A DNA stretch of 64,000 bases from Zygnema circumcarinatum (taxonomy: Eukaryota; Streptophyta; Zygnematophyceae; Zygnematales; Zygnemataceae). The notes below the pieces were generated by a model. That model was not told where the DNA came from and ran no database searches. It worked only from the letters and a program-made list of their open reading frames with translations. The translations under genes were made by a program, and so were the position numbers. Numbering within the stretch: position 1 is the first letter of the stretch; each line of letters begins with the position of its first letter. Positions 34,840 through 47,155 of the stretch are shown piece after piece. The DNA lies in assembly GCA_037447605.1 (NCBI GenBank), contig CM074817.1:1188605-1252604 (forward strand), in the 5' to 3' direction.

Positions 34840-35790
34840 ATGCTCGATACCGATAATATATCGTGGACGATACACTATGCTACTGGCGATACTATATCGT
34901 CAACAATATTATGACGTCTACGATATTACACCGTGGGCGATACTTGCATGCGATATTGTATCGCTGACGATAGTATATCGCAAACAATACTGACTCGCAA
35001 AAGATAATGTATCGCACGCGTTTCTGTATCGCAAGCGATATTATATCTCAAACGATACTGTCTTACAAACGAGACTGTATCGTAGTATTGTATCACAAAC
35101 GATATTGTATCGCAAACGCTATTCTGACATAGACGATATTGTCTCTCAAACAAGAGTGCATCGCAGGCGATATCGTATCGCAAATGAGATTGTATCGCAG
35201 ACTTATATTGTTCGTAAACGATGGTGTATCGCAAAATATATTGTGTCTCAGGCGATATTGTATCTCATACGATATTATATCGCAAACGATACGATTTCGA
35301 TTTACGATTTACGATTTATACTGTAAATCTGACTATGCTGTATCGCAAACAATATTATATTGCAGACGATAATATATCGTAGACGACATTGTATCGCAAA
35401 CGGTATTGTATTGCAAACGCTATTGTATCGTATACGCTATTGTATCTCAGACGATATTGTATTGAAAACGATATTGTATTGCTGACTATGCTGTATCGCA
35501 AACGATACTGTATCGCAAACGATACTGTATCGCAAACGGCATTGCCACGATATTGTATCGCAAATGGTATTGTATTGCAAACGATATTGTATCAATTGAG
35601 ATTGTATCGCAGACGACATCGTATCGCCAACGCTAGCATATCGCAAATAATACTGTATCGCATGCAATAGTGTATCGATCCAACAATGTATCGGTGGCGA
35701 TAAAAAAAGCGATATTGTACCTCGAGCGATACTGTATCGCAAACGATATTGTACTGTACACGATATTGTATCTCGAGAAGAGAGAAAAGG
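34840..35790. repeat. Degenerate 17-bp palindromic satellite, copy A
   Basis: About 50 degenerate units near GATATTGTATCGCAAAC. Each contains CGATA-N3-TATCG, a short inverted repeat, so every unit can form a small hairpin. Spacing is mostly 17 bp with drift. ORFs reading RYCIANDIV repeatedly are artefacts of the 17-nt period. The same satellite in reverse orientation follows the duplicated gene at 63395-64000. Confidence 0.9.
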
Positions 35791-36435
35791 CATTTTCAAA
35801 TTGTTCGACACTGGTCATGAAATGGCGCAAAAACGCCAAAAAAAATACAGAAAGATGAGGACGACGACGATGGCCTTGCAGCTAAAGCGACTTTCAGCCA
35901 AGTTTCTCAACTGACGAAGGAGAGACTCAATTACAACTGACCTTGAATAAAACTAAAACTAAAACTACACAATGGACTGAACAAAAAAAAAACGCAACGA
36001 CCATGAACTCTGCTGGACAACGAAGAGCAAAAAGTTGCTCTAAATAGTCACTCTTCACAAATCATTATTATTCAGCTTCAGTCTAAATTTCCCTTAACCT
36101 GATCTGAACTGAACTGAAATAGAAAATGAAGCTGAATAACGAATGTGGAATGAAATAAAAAAGCAGCACTCATGATGTTGCTGACGACCCTGCAACGTTC
36201 AGCAAGTAGACGACTTGCTCCGCCTCCCTTTCTCCGCTTATTCCACTCTCACTGTACAAAAAACGAACTGAACTGAGCCCCGATGTTGGGCCCGGAACCA
36301 ATCTGACGAGCAGGGACCACCGCCTTCCATGCCCCCCTGCGTCCCCTCCCTTCTTTTTTCCCACCCTTCCCCCCTCCCTTCCTCCCTCCCTCCTTCCCCT
36401 CCCTCCCGAGAGGCAAGCGGGCCTAGACTGGAGGC

Positions 36436-37892
36436 TTAGAATACAAGCCCAAACGGCTCCTCCTTCCGCCACATGAACCACACATGCCGCACCTTGAGGG
36501 TGGGCTCCCACACCTCTACCTGCGGGTGCCAAAGAAGGCGATCGAACACAATCGGCCATAACCAGCGCACCCACTCCTCGTCCCCCTCCCACCCTGCATT
36601 GCGAAACCCCGCGAGAACCCACTCCCGCAACTGCTCCGCTTTCACACACGGCTCGGCGTGATCAACGCAAAACTTGAGCCTCCCCACAGCCTGCTCCGCC
36701 CACAGCATGCAACATTCATTCATCATCGGTCAGTTCATGCATTTCCGCAGTAAAGCGAACTCAAAGCAGCTACATCAAGCAAAGGCTGCAAAACTTGTTT
36801 TCTGATCCATTTCTTTATTTCAGAGATAAGTTATCCAAACAATCCCGCGGCTTTGCATGGAGGTGCACATACCGTGTCAAACATCTTCTCAAACAATCGG
36901 TCCAACTTCTTCTTCATCAGCAGATTGGTGATGTCGAGGACAATCAGTGTGACAAGAAGGAGGGAGAGTGTCAACTGCAAAAGGTCCCATGCGGACTTGT
37001 CGAAGAAGTCGACCTTCAGTGACACAAAGACCCAAGCCACGAGCATGTAGCCACCCGAGCGCATGATAGACTCTCCTTCCGCTGTCTTTGTAGCGGAGCG
37101 CAGAACTGCACAGAGATACACACGCACAAACACCCCTGTATTCCTTCAGTTATTCCGACCATCAAGCTAATGAAGCTGCAGGCACTCAACCTAACCTTGG
37201 TTGTAATTCCATACCCCCAACCCTCATCATGAACCTGTTCCTGTCACTGCCAATTTTGATCGATTACGAAGTCAAACAATAGAAAGAAATTGAACCTACA
37301 ACTCAACCTTTCAAGACAAAGAGCCAATTTATTCCAGTCGAGAGTTCAGAACCAAACCTGTGTGCTGCGTGGAATAATCCACCCGCGCGCTATTCTCTAG
37401 GCTGTAAAGGCTTCTGAGCGAAGCATCCTCCAAGTGAGGGTTCTGCAAAGCAAACGGGAAAGCTCGTTAGCTTCAAAATAAACATTGTACTTGGTTTCCC
37501 GGATGGAGCTATCGCGTAATCGGACAAGTGGTTGCGCCTTGCAACAATCCTTTCATTACCTTACTGTAATAATGCACCGAAAGTTCCTTCAGATGCATAA
37601 GCGACAACAGATTGCACATCCTGGCGACGAACGCTCCCAAAAGGACAAACACAATCGCCAGCTGCACAAACTCCCATTGCGTGAAGAGCGTGCCCCTCGC
37701 GGCCCACACCAACACATTCAAGAGCAGCACCGCGACAGGGCCCATGCTGAATTGGTCGTTCAACCGAGGCCGCACATCCTCCGTCTCAATCGTCTCAACT
37801 GTCTCAACCGTCTCAAATATCTCATCCGTCTCCATTGGCACCGCAGTATCCAATTCCTCCACCCTCCCCACATGGAACGCAAGGCCCGCCAT
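36436..37892 (-). CDS. Uncharacterised four-helix membrane protein (copy A, intact)
   Basis: Four exons: 37560-37892, 37358-37442, 36873-37105 and 36436-36690 (906 nt, 301 aa), phases matching. I do not recognise the family. The N-terminus is acidic with an E-T-V-E-T-I-E-T run. Two hydrophobic segments follow (VAVLLLNVLVWAARGTLF and FVQLAIVFVLLGAFVARM), then a conserved-looking linker (NPHLEDASLRSLYSLENSAR, then VDYSTQ), and two more (GGYMLVAWVFVSLKVDFF and LLQLTLSLLLVTLIVLDI). The C-terminal exon is soluble and Trp-rich (EWVRWLWPIVFDRLLWHPQ, then KVRHVWFMWRKEE). The last acceptor has a poor pyrimidine tract, so the final exon is the least certain. An inverted paralog lies at 61245-62734, and both are followed by the 17-bp satellite. 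Confidence 0.75.
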
Positions 37893-38429
37893 GGCTGCCG
37901 GCGGAGAGCAGAGAGCTGAGAGCTTGAGCTTGGTAGGTAGGGAGGAGGGCGAGAGAGAGAGAGAAAGTGCAAGGGGGCACAGGGAGGGGGGGCCTCCTTA
38001 TAACTACCCGCAGGATGGACCAATCGGGAGATGCCACGTGGATAACAGTTCCAACGTGGCGCGCGCTGATTGGCGGTCGGTTGGCGCTGCGTGCTGGGCA
38101 CGTTCCCACCACGCGTGCGAGAGTGGATTGCCTGGTGCCTGTACGCGGATAAGGCCGCGGTGAGCCCACACCGTGGCCCGGAGAGCGCCACGTGCTCCCC
38201 GCAGACGCGGCATGCGCTGCTTGACGCGTGTTGCGATAACCTGCGACGCCAGGCGACGAAGTACGACGGACGTGCGACGGTCCTCCCATCCCGCGGGACG
38301 CGCTTTTCCACACGCCTGTAGCCGGATAGCGACAAGGGCCGAATGGGATAACGCCACGTGGCGTAGGGCTGACGTGGCATTGCCCATGTGAGGAAGGTGG
38401 GCGACGCTTGTTTTACGATTCGCGGACAG

Positions 38430-39035
38430 GGGAAGGCACAGATAGGACAATAATATTGAATCGAATCGAACGCAATAATATTGAATCGAACTGAGTACGA
38501 TAATATTGAGCTGAACTGAGCACGATAGTATTGAATCGAACTGAGCGCAAAAATACTGAGTTGAACTGAGCACGATAATATTGAATTGAGCAGAGAACGA
38601 TAACATTGAATCGAACCGAGCACAATAATATTTAATTGAACCGAGCACAATAATATTGACTTGAAGTGAGCACGATAATATTGAATCGAACCGAGCACGA
38701 TAATATTGAATTGAACTGAGCACGATAATATTGAATCGAAATGACCACAATAATATTGAATCGAACTGTGCACGATATTACTGATTCGAACCGAGCACGA
38801 TAGTATTGAATTGAACTGAGAAGATAATATTGAATTGAAGCGAGCACGATAGTATTGATTGAACTGAGAACGATAATATTGAACTGAACTTAGCACGATA
38901 ATATTGAATTGAACCGAGCACGATAGTATTGAGTCGAACCGAGCGTGATATTATTGAATCGAACCGAGCACAATGGTATTGACTTGAACTGGGCACGATA
39001 GTATCGAATCGAACCAAGCGTGACAGTACCTTCTC
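38430..39035. repeat. 25-bp tandem satellite
   Basis: Roughly 24 units close to GAATCGAACTGAGCACGATA plus ATATT, period 25-26 bp, with point changes (TTGAA/TCGAA, ACTGAG/ACCGAG). Period drift produces a 378-codon spurious frame on the minus strand (SIQYY/RARF repeats). It begins about 100 bp outside the end of the inverted duplication, so it is not part of it. Confidence 0.92.
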
Positions 39036-39039
39036 ACAT

Positions 39040-39245
39040 TTCCCACAGACGCAGACAAAGCAGCCCCGCAAACACTCAGAACATTTCCCCACAGACAGAC
39101 AGACAGAACACCCCCAAAGCACTCAGACAGAACATCCCCACCGACACTCCGAACATCGCCACACACTCTGAAGCACACAGACGGTCCGAACATTCCTACA
39201 GACAATCCGTATAGGCCCACAGACACAGAACAATCGCACACACAC
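39040..39245. repeat. Degenerate CAGACA/ACTCAGAACA-rich tract
   Basis: Loosely repeated ACACTC(A/C)GAACATC and CAGACAGACAG motifs directly after the 25-bp satellite. Period irregular; no coding signal. Confidence 0.6.
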
Positions 39246-39653
39246 AGGGGGATTCAGAGACATTGGTCCTACACAACTGATGTTCAGCATTCCTTACACT
39301 ATCTTGAACATCAATTCGGGCCGTACACTCCCATCCGGCCGTCTCAACCGAGAGCCACATTTAGATCCGAGACTGAAACAAAGAATAGGGCAACGGCTGC
39401 AAACCTAATAAGCTCTGAGAGCCTCCTGCCTGACAAAAACCATGTGGTCCGCTAATGAACTTCACCTATTCACTCTCTCACGAGTATCGCAGGTACTACA
39501 GCTTTGGTGTACTGACACAGCCCCACCTCTACGTGATCCTGCTTCGAAGATTTAGGGTTGGGGAATGCCTCGGGATTTTCTTTCACTCTAAAGCCACTAG
39601 ACAGGTATGTATGTGAATAATCACCGATAAATCTTCACTATGATTCCCTTGTT

Positions 39654-42335
39654 TCAGCGTGGTACTGGCTCCCTCTTCAACTGCACCAAAGGTAAACGTG
39701 CGGGAATATCTTTAGCAAACGTATTTATGACACAGCAGCTGAAGCATTCACACCAATGTTCGTTGGGCACAGTCAACAAACATGCAGCAAAGACTTGTAG
39801 TGATTCTGTCATGCTTCACATTCAGAGCCACTGACTCCAATGCCAACGATGAATACGGTTCTAATATGGTTCTATATGGCAGACTCATCACGATTCCCGC
39901 ATCGAATTAAACACAAACCATGTCAGGAGAAACCATGATTGTCGTGCTCAGAAAGACTTGTAAGAAAGGCCCTTTGTATCGGCCAACAGCCTCAACAGCA
40001 GCTTAAAACTTCACTCACCAACCTACCCTTCATTCTATGATAGCAAACTCCCAACATTGCTCCGAACAAAAATAAATGTAACCTCGCAACTATATCAACA
40101 AGCGGACTTCTGCTCTCGTAGGTGTGCCTATTCTTATTCCAAGTCAAACTGCCTTGCCTTCTTCCTGTTAGTAGAGAGAAGGCTGGGGGAAATGACGTTA
40201 GTAGAGGGAGAGCGAAAGGAGGGAGGAGTGATGTGGATGCACGAACGATGATCCAATGGTATTTAGACCTCGCGTTAGTCAGTCACGTCAAAGTGCTACT
40301 CACCAGATTGCGCAATTCCTCAGCCTTAGCATCATCGAACCCCAGCGCCATCAATATCTGTTGTCCAGCTGACTGCTTCTGCTCCCAAATGCCTAGCAAC
40401 ATGTGCTCTGTTGTCACTTCGCCTTCGCTTCCTATAGCGCTCCCGCCCACAACCAATGGACAGCCGAGGCACAGGGAAAATTAGCAAGTAAATAGAGCTT
40501 TTTTGCTAAGCTTTCTCTTGCAGCTCAGCTCCCGAGAAAGCATGGCGATTCTTGTTTAACGAGCTTAAGACATGATCATTTTAGTATTTAGAAAACAAGG
40601 CAAAGCAGAACCTACAAAAGGTCGCTAAAAGGTATGAGCCCCAAAACTGAAACGGCTTGTCATCATTCGAAATTGTATGTCGTCGATTCAACCCTAAATA
40701 CCAAAAGATACATAGAACGGGTCGCAGGTGGCTCACCAGACTTCGCCTTCTCGTTCATTGCCCAGTGCAGAGCTGCCTGAGAAGGTTCCGTTAGGGGAGG
40801 ATGCTCTGGGCTAAAATAAAACATATCAGCTTTCCCTAAAAGTTTCAAAGTCTCTTCTCGTACACCGAACAACGTAACGCCATTTGATCTCAGAAAACGA
40901 GCGGCAGCACTAGTTCCTGAAGTCCATGGAGACATCCAAAAAAGGCCCAGAAGCAAAGCATGGAGCAGCTTTGTCAGTTAGAAGCTGACAACAAGCGAAG
41001 GTGCAGCCGAAGTAATATAAAGGCAACGTTACTCTGCTTGCTTTACAGGAGAACGAGAACAAGAAACAAGATGAGTCAGCCCAACATCTAAACGAACTCT
41101 GTGATCTTTATAAAGGAAGTAAGAAAGGCTGTACAAGATCAATGATTCGCAATGATTTATCATAACAGAATCTGAAAACAAAGAGCACCTAAATTCGCCT
41201 GCGTTGAAAAAATAGTGAGCCTGCTGACTACTTGGAAAGTCGGGACTATTCGTTACTCCATGCTCTTAAACCTTCTTGAACAGTTGGGAAATTCAAAACC
41301 TTTTGGAGCCTGCATGAGTTAAGCTAATTTGCATGACCTCCAAGCCCTGACTTGGGAGCTTACCTTCTGTCAACATGCCCATAAGCAGTGCCTCTGTGCC
41401 TGTTGTAGGATATTTAAGCTTGCGAGCCTCTAACTCCCCCATGCTGAACGATTTTATTGCCCGAGCAGACCATTTGCTGCACACCCTTCGCTTTTCAAGC
41501 ATATGAATACCTAATTGTGTGTTCAGCCTTTCCTTAATCTGTCCCTGGACGCACTCAAGTCTATCTGCACAAGCCTGGACGATTAGCTCTGACCAGAAAC
41601 ATTCTAAAGCATCTAAGCTTTTGCTTCTTTGAGGTTTCTGTACTCCTGTGACAAAGTTATGCGCCCAAATTGTTGTCATGTGAAGGAAAAACAACCTTTC
41701 TAGCTGATTGTCAAACCTCCCATACGGGAATTGGGCTGGACTAGCCTAGGACCGCCAGCAAGCTACTCGATTGCTGGTAGAATGCATAGAACTACGAAAA
41801 GGACCATTGACTGCAAATCTGTTGGATATTGACCAGACTCTCTAAGCAGATTCAAATTCTGATTTGAAGTTGGAGTTCAAGTTGGAGTTTGCAATCCTAT
41901 GTCTGAAGGTTAAACATAGAGCTAACCCCCCTCGATTACCAAATTACCCCACTCTGACAAAAAAAGTTAAGCCTGAACGTAAACCTTCCTCCTCCTGCAT
42001 GAAATAAGCCTCCTCGTTGTTTCAAAAGGCACTTACGCTGCCGGCAAGCTCATGCAAACAACTCCCCGCTGTCGTTGGGAGGTTGCAGTCCACTGGGACG
42101 CTTGATGAATGCGAGAGCCGAAAACGGCTGACTTCAAAGCCCCCTCAGACATTCTGCTTCTCTCGCTTCCTTCTGCTGCTGCGAGTCCCCTTCCCCTGCA
42201 TCGCAGAGAGCTCCGCGTGCAATGCAAATTGGAAGACGCAGGTGATTGGAATCTGACAGGCTCAAAGGAGCCAGAAGTAGAGCCTGAAAGGCAGTTCAAC
42301 CGGGAAAGAGACGTGCTGCATGTGGCGGTAGCCAT
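39654..42335 (-). CDS. CLPT: Plastid Clp protease accessory subunit ClpT (Clp N-domain protein)
   Basis: Exons 42037-42335, 41364-41476, 40737-40916, 40304-40431 and a short final exon 39654-39680, in phase (747 nt, 248 aa). The first exon is a Ser/Arg-rich chloroplast transit peptide (MATATCSTSLSRLNCLSGST). The Clp-N double repeat follows: KWSARAIKSFSMGELEARKL and KYPTTGTEALLMGMLTEG, RFLRSNGVTLFGVREETLKL, GKADMFYFSPEHPPLTEPSQ, then EVTTEHMLLGIWEQKQSAGQ and ILMALGFDDAKAEELRNL. In Arabidopsis, ClpT1/T2 bind the ClpP/R core in the stroma and assist assembly. There are no AAA+ motifs, so this is not a chaperone. The nine-codon last exon (LKREPVPR) is the weakest part of the model; everything else is firm. 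Confidence 0.92.
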
Positions 42336-43150
42336 GGCTAAAGCGAGGGAGAGGGAGAGGGAGATGGAGGGCGAAGGAGAGGGAGAGGATTTGAGGGCGA
42401 AGGAGAGGGAGAGGATTTGAGGGCGCAGGGGGGAGCCGCAAGGGAACTGGAGAAAAATACAAGGGATCAGAGGGATCCACTTGTTCCTAATCAACAAGCT
42501 GGATCCACATGGGAGTTCAACCAGTATGGGTAAACTTGATTTCCGTTTCTCACTGTATCGGATTGAAGTAGACTCGGAGATTTCCGAGGATCCGCTATTC
42601 AAAGGTGGAGAGTTGCGATTCCACCTCGGGGGTCTACTGGAAAGTGGAAGGTTGATCTCGTTGGACGATCGACTATTTGGGTTTGATCCTAGCAAAAAGT
42701 TGATCCGATAGTGTCTTGCAACTTGCAGGCGGAGGGGGATGAGGGGCCTGCTCATGGCATAGCAACTATAGCAATAATGTATTGCAACAGATATGACAAT
42801 GTAATAAAAAAAATTTAAAGCAACAGATAAGACATTTTGATAGCAGTGGCATCGCACCGCAAGGAATTTTTTTATATTCTTATCATTTTTTAAGTCTAGG
42901 TCAAGTGCTGATTCTTCTCCGTTCTGCACTGAATGGCAGTTGCTTCTAGTGTGAGAAGAAGAGTAGGAAGTATGAGCACGGAGCATCCTCGCGAGGGTCG
43001 GCGACAATGTGATGAATCATTTCTCTCCAGTGACGCGTTCATGCTTGTCTACTTGCCATGTGTACGTGCTGCTCAGACCCCGGAACACCAATGTGAATTG
43101 AGTCATTTGCAGGAAAGAAAATAGTTCAACACCGTATTGACAGGAAACGT
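42336..43150. other. Intergenic between divergent ClpT and DUF1499 genes
   Basis: The first 100 bases are GAGAGG-rich. No exon supported. Confidence 0.4.
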
Positions 43151-44963
43151 CTAAAGTGCTGCATAATTTTGTAGGTATGGATATGCTTTTAAGCTTCTAA
43201 AAGTATCTGTACGACGAATGATACTACTCGGTGTGGGAATGGAGCTCAGGTTTCTCAGTAATCATCAAAGACACACCATGTCCCAGTGGACAAAGGAATT
43301 TTCTAGTGCTATTCTACTATTGCGTGAACGTAGCATTTGGACAAAATGTGGCTTTACTCTTACTTTGCAGACGCATTGCCGTCTGGACAGAACTGCAATT
43401 TCATGAACTAGTTTTGCGATGCAACAGCCTCACAATAATGTTTACATCCTAGTTCTAGACTTTCCTTGCATAAAGAGTGTCAGACACAGGTCAGTTACTT
43501 CTCCCGCCTTGTGTACTTTATTTGTGTATTCATAAAACCAATTAACCAATGGTTTTACATTTCCTAGAAGAAAATTATTTCTTGTCCAGTTAATGTTCGC
43601 TTAGTCTATCACACTCAAGATATTGGGATGTAAGGGTTGAGTTGGTTCTTAGCTCAAATGACTCAATGCACCTTTTTAGACTGCAGAGAAAAGGAGTATG
43701 GTTGACCTAACAAGCTTTTGGCTATGGCTTTCTTCTAATGATTTGCAGATAATGTGCTTTCTGGGACTTAGTGAGGTGATCTTGGCCGTGTTATATGGCC
43801 ATGTATGGGGATTCCTAATGGGATCAGCAGCTGTAGTGGGTAGTGTACTTGTTCTTCGAAAACAACCACACACCATCGCTGCAGGATGGTGGCGGGCTTC
43901 ATTCTTATTGTACGAAGCACTACCTTGGAAAGCTGATATTGAAAGTGTAACCTTCTGAGGAAAATGCCTTTGTTAAGGAAACGTTATAATTCGTACTTAA
44001 AAAAAACGCCCCCTGAAAGGTGCTGGGATGCTTACAGGTTCTTCATGTACCTTTCTCTCTTGGTGTTTATTCGACTCGTCAGTTATCGTGGAGCTGTTGA
44101 CCTTTCTTCCTCCTTTGGACTCGCTGAAGTTTTTCCTGAGCAATGCCCTCAAGATAAGGTTTGGCAGCCGACCTAACCGGAAATATTACTGATTACAACG
44201 CGGCTGACATTAAGATTGGCTCAGTATGGCATTTCCTGTGTAAGGGCAGGAATGGTTGACAGTGGAAAGGTGAACCGTCAATGCTGCAATGGATGCATAC
44301 GCAATTTGTTGGTGCTTGTAGCCATGTTATGGGCCAATTGAACTTCTGGGCGAGAATGTGCAGGGCTTTAAGTTGCTCGAAACTTCTGGGGTTGGCAGCT
44401 TCTTGGCTGCGTCCGTATATCCTCTACAGGATCTCATCCCAATGCTGATGAACGACCCCCAATGTTGACGGTTTATATTCAAGATGCCATCAGGTGAGAC
44501 TTGTACATTCAGAAGACTCTACATGGAGCAGAATCGTTTAGCAAAACCATTATCAATTGAAAGCCAAACGATTGCACAAAGTCTAAACACTTGCTGAACG
44601 CAAGAACCATGAAGCATGTTCGGTGACTTTTCACGTAAGTTTTATTCAGGAGAAGTTAGGCAGTCTTGTAAGAAAGCTTCGTAAACACAGTGGGAGTCAG
44701 CAAATCCAGGAGCGAGTTTGAGACAGACTCGTCGTTTTTAGGGTTCCTGTGTGTGCTGAAACTGTCTTTTTGGCAGTTCGGTGGAAAAATGGGTTGCGGC
44801 CGAATGCTTTTCTACAAGAGTGCTAGTGAAACGCTGGGAGCCCATGAATTCGAACAGGACAACTGGAAGAAGTTCGTGCATCGTATACTTCCATATCAGG
44901 TAAGTTAGGCACTATGCCCAGCCTGACGCTGAATAAGCCACTTTGGGAAACCTGAAAGTAAAG
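43150..44963 (+). other. Probable 5' part of the DUF1499 gene, exon structure unresolved
   Basis: Open segments at about 43670-43930 (hydrophobic: GLSEVILAVLYGHVWGFLMG) and 44690-44899 (ends with a good GTAAGT donor) suggest exons. Phases between them do not connect with the sites I can see, and several frames contain stops. It may be two genes, or partly decayed. Confidence 0.35.
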
Positions 44964-45554
44964 AAGTGGGTCTATGAAGAGGAGGGAAAGAATGCTCTCT
45001 TCTCCAAAGACAATCCTCTTTGGTAATTTCATTAATCTATGAAATAAAACTTTTCGAAGGATGCTCCATCATGCTGTTGATCGGTTGTTTGGCGTTTCTG
45101 GGTTTGCAGGGCTCTCAGTTTCTTTATGGGATTTGCAGATGACCTTTACCTAAATGTTGAATGCATTAAAGACGGAGCAGAACGAAAGCAGCCAGGAACT
45201 GGAGGCTATGTACAGATTTCGCTTCAGTCGCAATTACGAATAGGCGAGGTGAAGACCTAATATCTCACTCACTATCCTTCCATCACTACTTTGCTTCCCT
45301 CGTCTTTCATAAAGGAAAATCATTAAAATTTCTCTCTCTCTGATGTTTTACTCGTGCTTCCTTGCTCTTATAATTTCCTTGAGGTCCTTTCATTCCCTTT
45401 CCAACCCCTCCCCCCTCACCCCTTTTGTTTTTTCATACAGGGGGACTTAGGGGTGAATAGGAGTCGAATTAATCGGCTGCTCCAATACTTAAAGTTTCGC
45501 TCGAGTCAAGTGGAACAAGGAGACTGCAACCAGAATCTGGCCAACGATTTGTAG
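44964..45554 (+). CDS. DUF1499-domain protein, 3' exons
   Basis: Exons 44964-45022, 45110-45248 and 45441-45554 join in phase and end at TAG. They read KWVYEEEGKNALFSKDNPLW, ALSFFMGFADDLYLNVECIK, then ISLQSQLRIGEGDLGVNRSR and INRLLQYLKF. The DUF1499 hallmark is a GF-x-DD strand followed by an R-x-G-x-x-DLGVNR-R-I helix, all present. Upstream exons probably include one ending at 44899 (YKSASETLGAHEFEQDNWKK, then FVHRILPYQ) and perhaps hydrophobic segments at 43670-43930, but I could not build a continuous 5' half. Plant members are predicted plastid proteins of unknown function. Confidence 0.7.
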
Positions 45555-46806
45555 CTAACCGGTCAGTTCTGTGCCTCAGAGTTCTAATGTGTGAAATTTC
45601 CCCTGTATGAAATCTACCCATTTGCTCGTCCTTACCATATTGGAACAGAAGGTTTGACCTCTGCTCGTTCTATGTTCTCCTCAGCTTGTTCATCGACTTC
45701 ATTTTTTAGGCTAGTAGGATCATACGAAGAACAATAACATGGGGGACAGATTCGTCACTAGTATTTCAGATTCTATAGTTTGTTCCGGCGTTTGGCACGG
45801 CATAAGTGCTCTGATATTGCTCAGTTGACTCGCACGGATCCAAACAGTTTAACGTTTTTTTGGCGGGTCTTCGGTTGAACAGAAACCGTGAAGGAACGTC
45901 ACGACATGAACAGTGAAAATAGAGAGCACTAAGGGCACCACCGAGGTCATCTCAGCTGCTTTCCTTCACCAAGCAGTGTAGAAATACATGGTGCTTACAT
46001 TGTTCTATTGTTCCGGCATTGTAGCGGAGGATGGCAGAGGTCCATAAAGTCATTGGTCATTAGGTCGCTAGGTCATTAATCAGATCAATTAGGTCAATCT
46101 TTGCGAACAGATTCATGGTATGCATGCCCCCCTCCCTTGCATGGCAAAAGCCATCAAAAGGTGTAAAGCGAAAGGGAATCACCTTTTCTGGGAGCTGAGT
46201 GCCTGAACAAGGATAGGCTCATGGTGTGCAGTAGAAAGTGTACGGTACGGAGCATTACATGGAGCGACTGGCATGCCTTGTTGTGCGCAATGCTTCATAC
46301 AGGCACAGCGAACGGGGGTTCTCTCACACGGTTTCTGTCAGCCCTGACAATCAGTTTTGGCCACTGCGCAAGCAAGACTGCTAAATAAGAGACCAAAAGG
46401 AAATGGACCACCCCTCCCCCTTCCCCCACAGACACGTCTTAACCCGAAGTAACCAGATACTGACTTGCAGCTGATCAAATAACTCTAGAAAAAACTTAAG
46501 GAAATCACCAAAAGCCCGAAAAGCCGATTTTGACTATTTGATTTTCACTCGGGTGTTTAGAAACTTCGCGGCTATGGGCAGTTGCAAAAAGAAAAGTCGA
46601 AAACTGGAAATGCTGAAGTGCCTACAACACGGTCAATACTTATCCTTATGTTATTGCATTGCGTTGTACAATTGCAACATATTGGTTGGTGGATGGTTCA
46701 CATGACGTGAACCATTCCATAATTTCCTCACCCTTGATCAGTTAGTTTTCCCACATGCCGCTATACAATCTGCCAAAAATCTAACCAGATACATCATTCA
46801 TTTTTT
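45555..46806. other. Intergenic, no gene seen
   Basis: AT-rich. A TTAGGTC(A/G) motif recurs near 46060-46100. No RNA gene or exon found. Confidence 0.4.
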
Positions 46807-47040
46807 TTGTTGGGATGCAATCCGGCAACCGTAGGCAATGGTTGTGTCGGTCGGGCGGCGATGGTTCCAACCATTGGCAATTGCTGTTCCGGACCGGCTT
46901 GCCGAGACAAGCAGTCCGCCAAGGCATCACCTTGTGACGTCAGCCATGAACAGCTCAAGAACAATGTCCACATTATTGGTCACACCATCGATGTTGATGT
47001 TTGACCATTTCCAAAAATGAAAGAAAAGAGTAAAATGTGT

Positions 47041-47155
47041 GGGTGCGACACCGGGACTTCCCGGGAGGTCACCCATCCCAGTACTATTCCGGCCCACAGG
47101 CGCTCAGCTGCAGGTTCTGATGGGATCCGGCGTAGTAGCCTAGGTATACGGACGT
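47041..47155 (-). pseudogene. 5S rRNA-like sequence, left arm
   Basis: On the minus strand it contains GCCGGATCCCATCAGAAC, the box A region GCTGAGCGCC and the C box GGATGGGTGACCTCCCGGGA, ending GTGTCGCACCC. The 5' end (GGTGCGATCAT) is lost, while the box A to C spacing is near normal. Internal Pol III elements are mostly kept. It is a transposon-borne copy rather than part of a 5S array. Confidence 0.85.

Larger units (their letters stand above)
34840..38329 (-). repeat. Inverted segmental duplication, copy A
   Basis: From the satellite through the gene and about 440 bp of promoter, this segment matches 60802-64000 in reverse complement. The outer boundary is clear at about 38329 (GTAGCCGGAT here; ATCCGGCTAC at 60803). 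The satellite-side boundary is beyond the window in copy B. Identity by eye is about 90% or higher over exons. Confidence 0.9.

Noticed and set aside
34840-35790. CRISPR-like appearance of short regularly spaced repeats
   Set aside because: There are no unique spacers, units are contiguous and degenerate, and the context is a eukaryotic nuclear genome.
37760-38896. 378-codon minus-strand open frame through the 25-bp satellite
   Set aside because: It is produced by the repeat period and runs antisense through the gene promoter; the peptide is a monotonous SIQYY/RARF repeat with no family signal.
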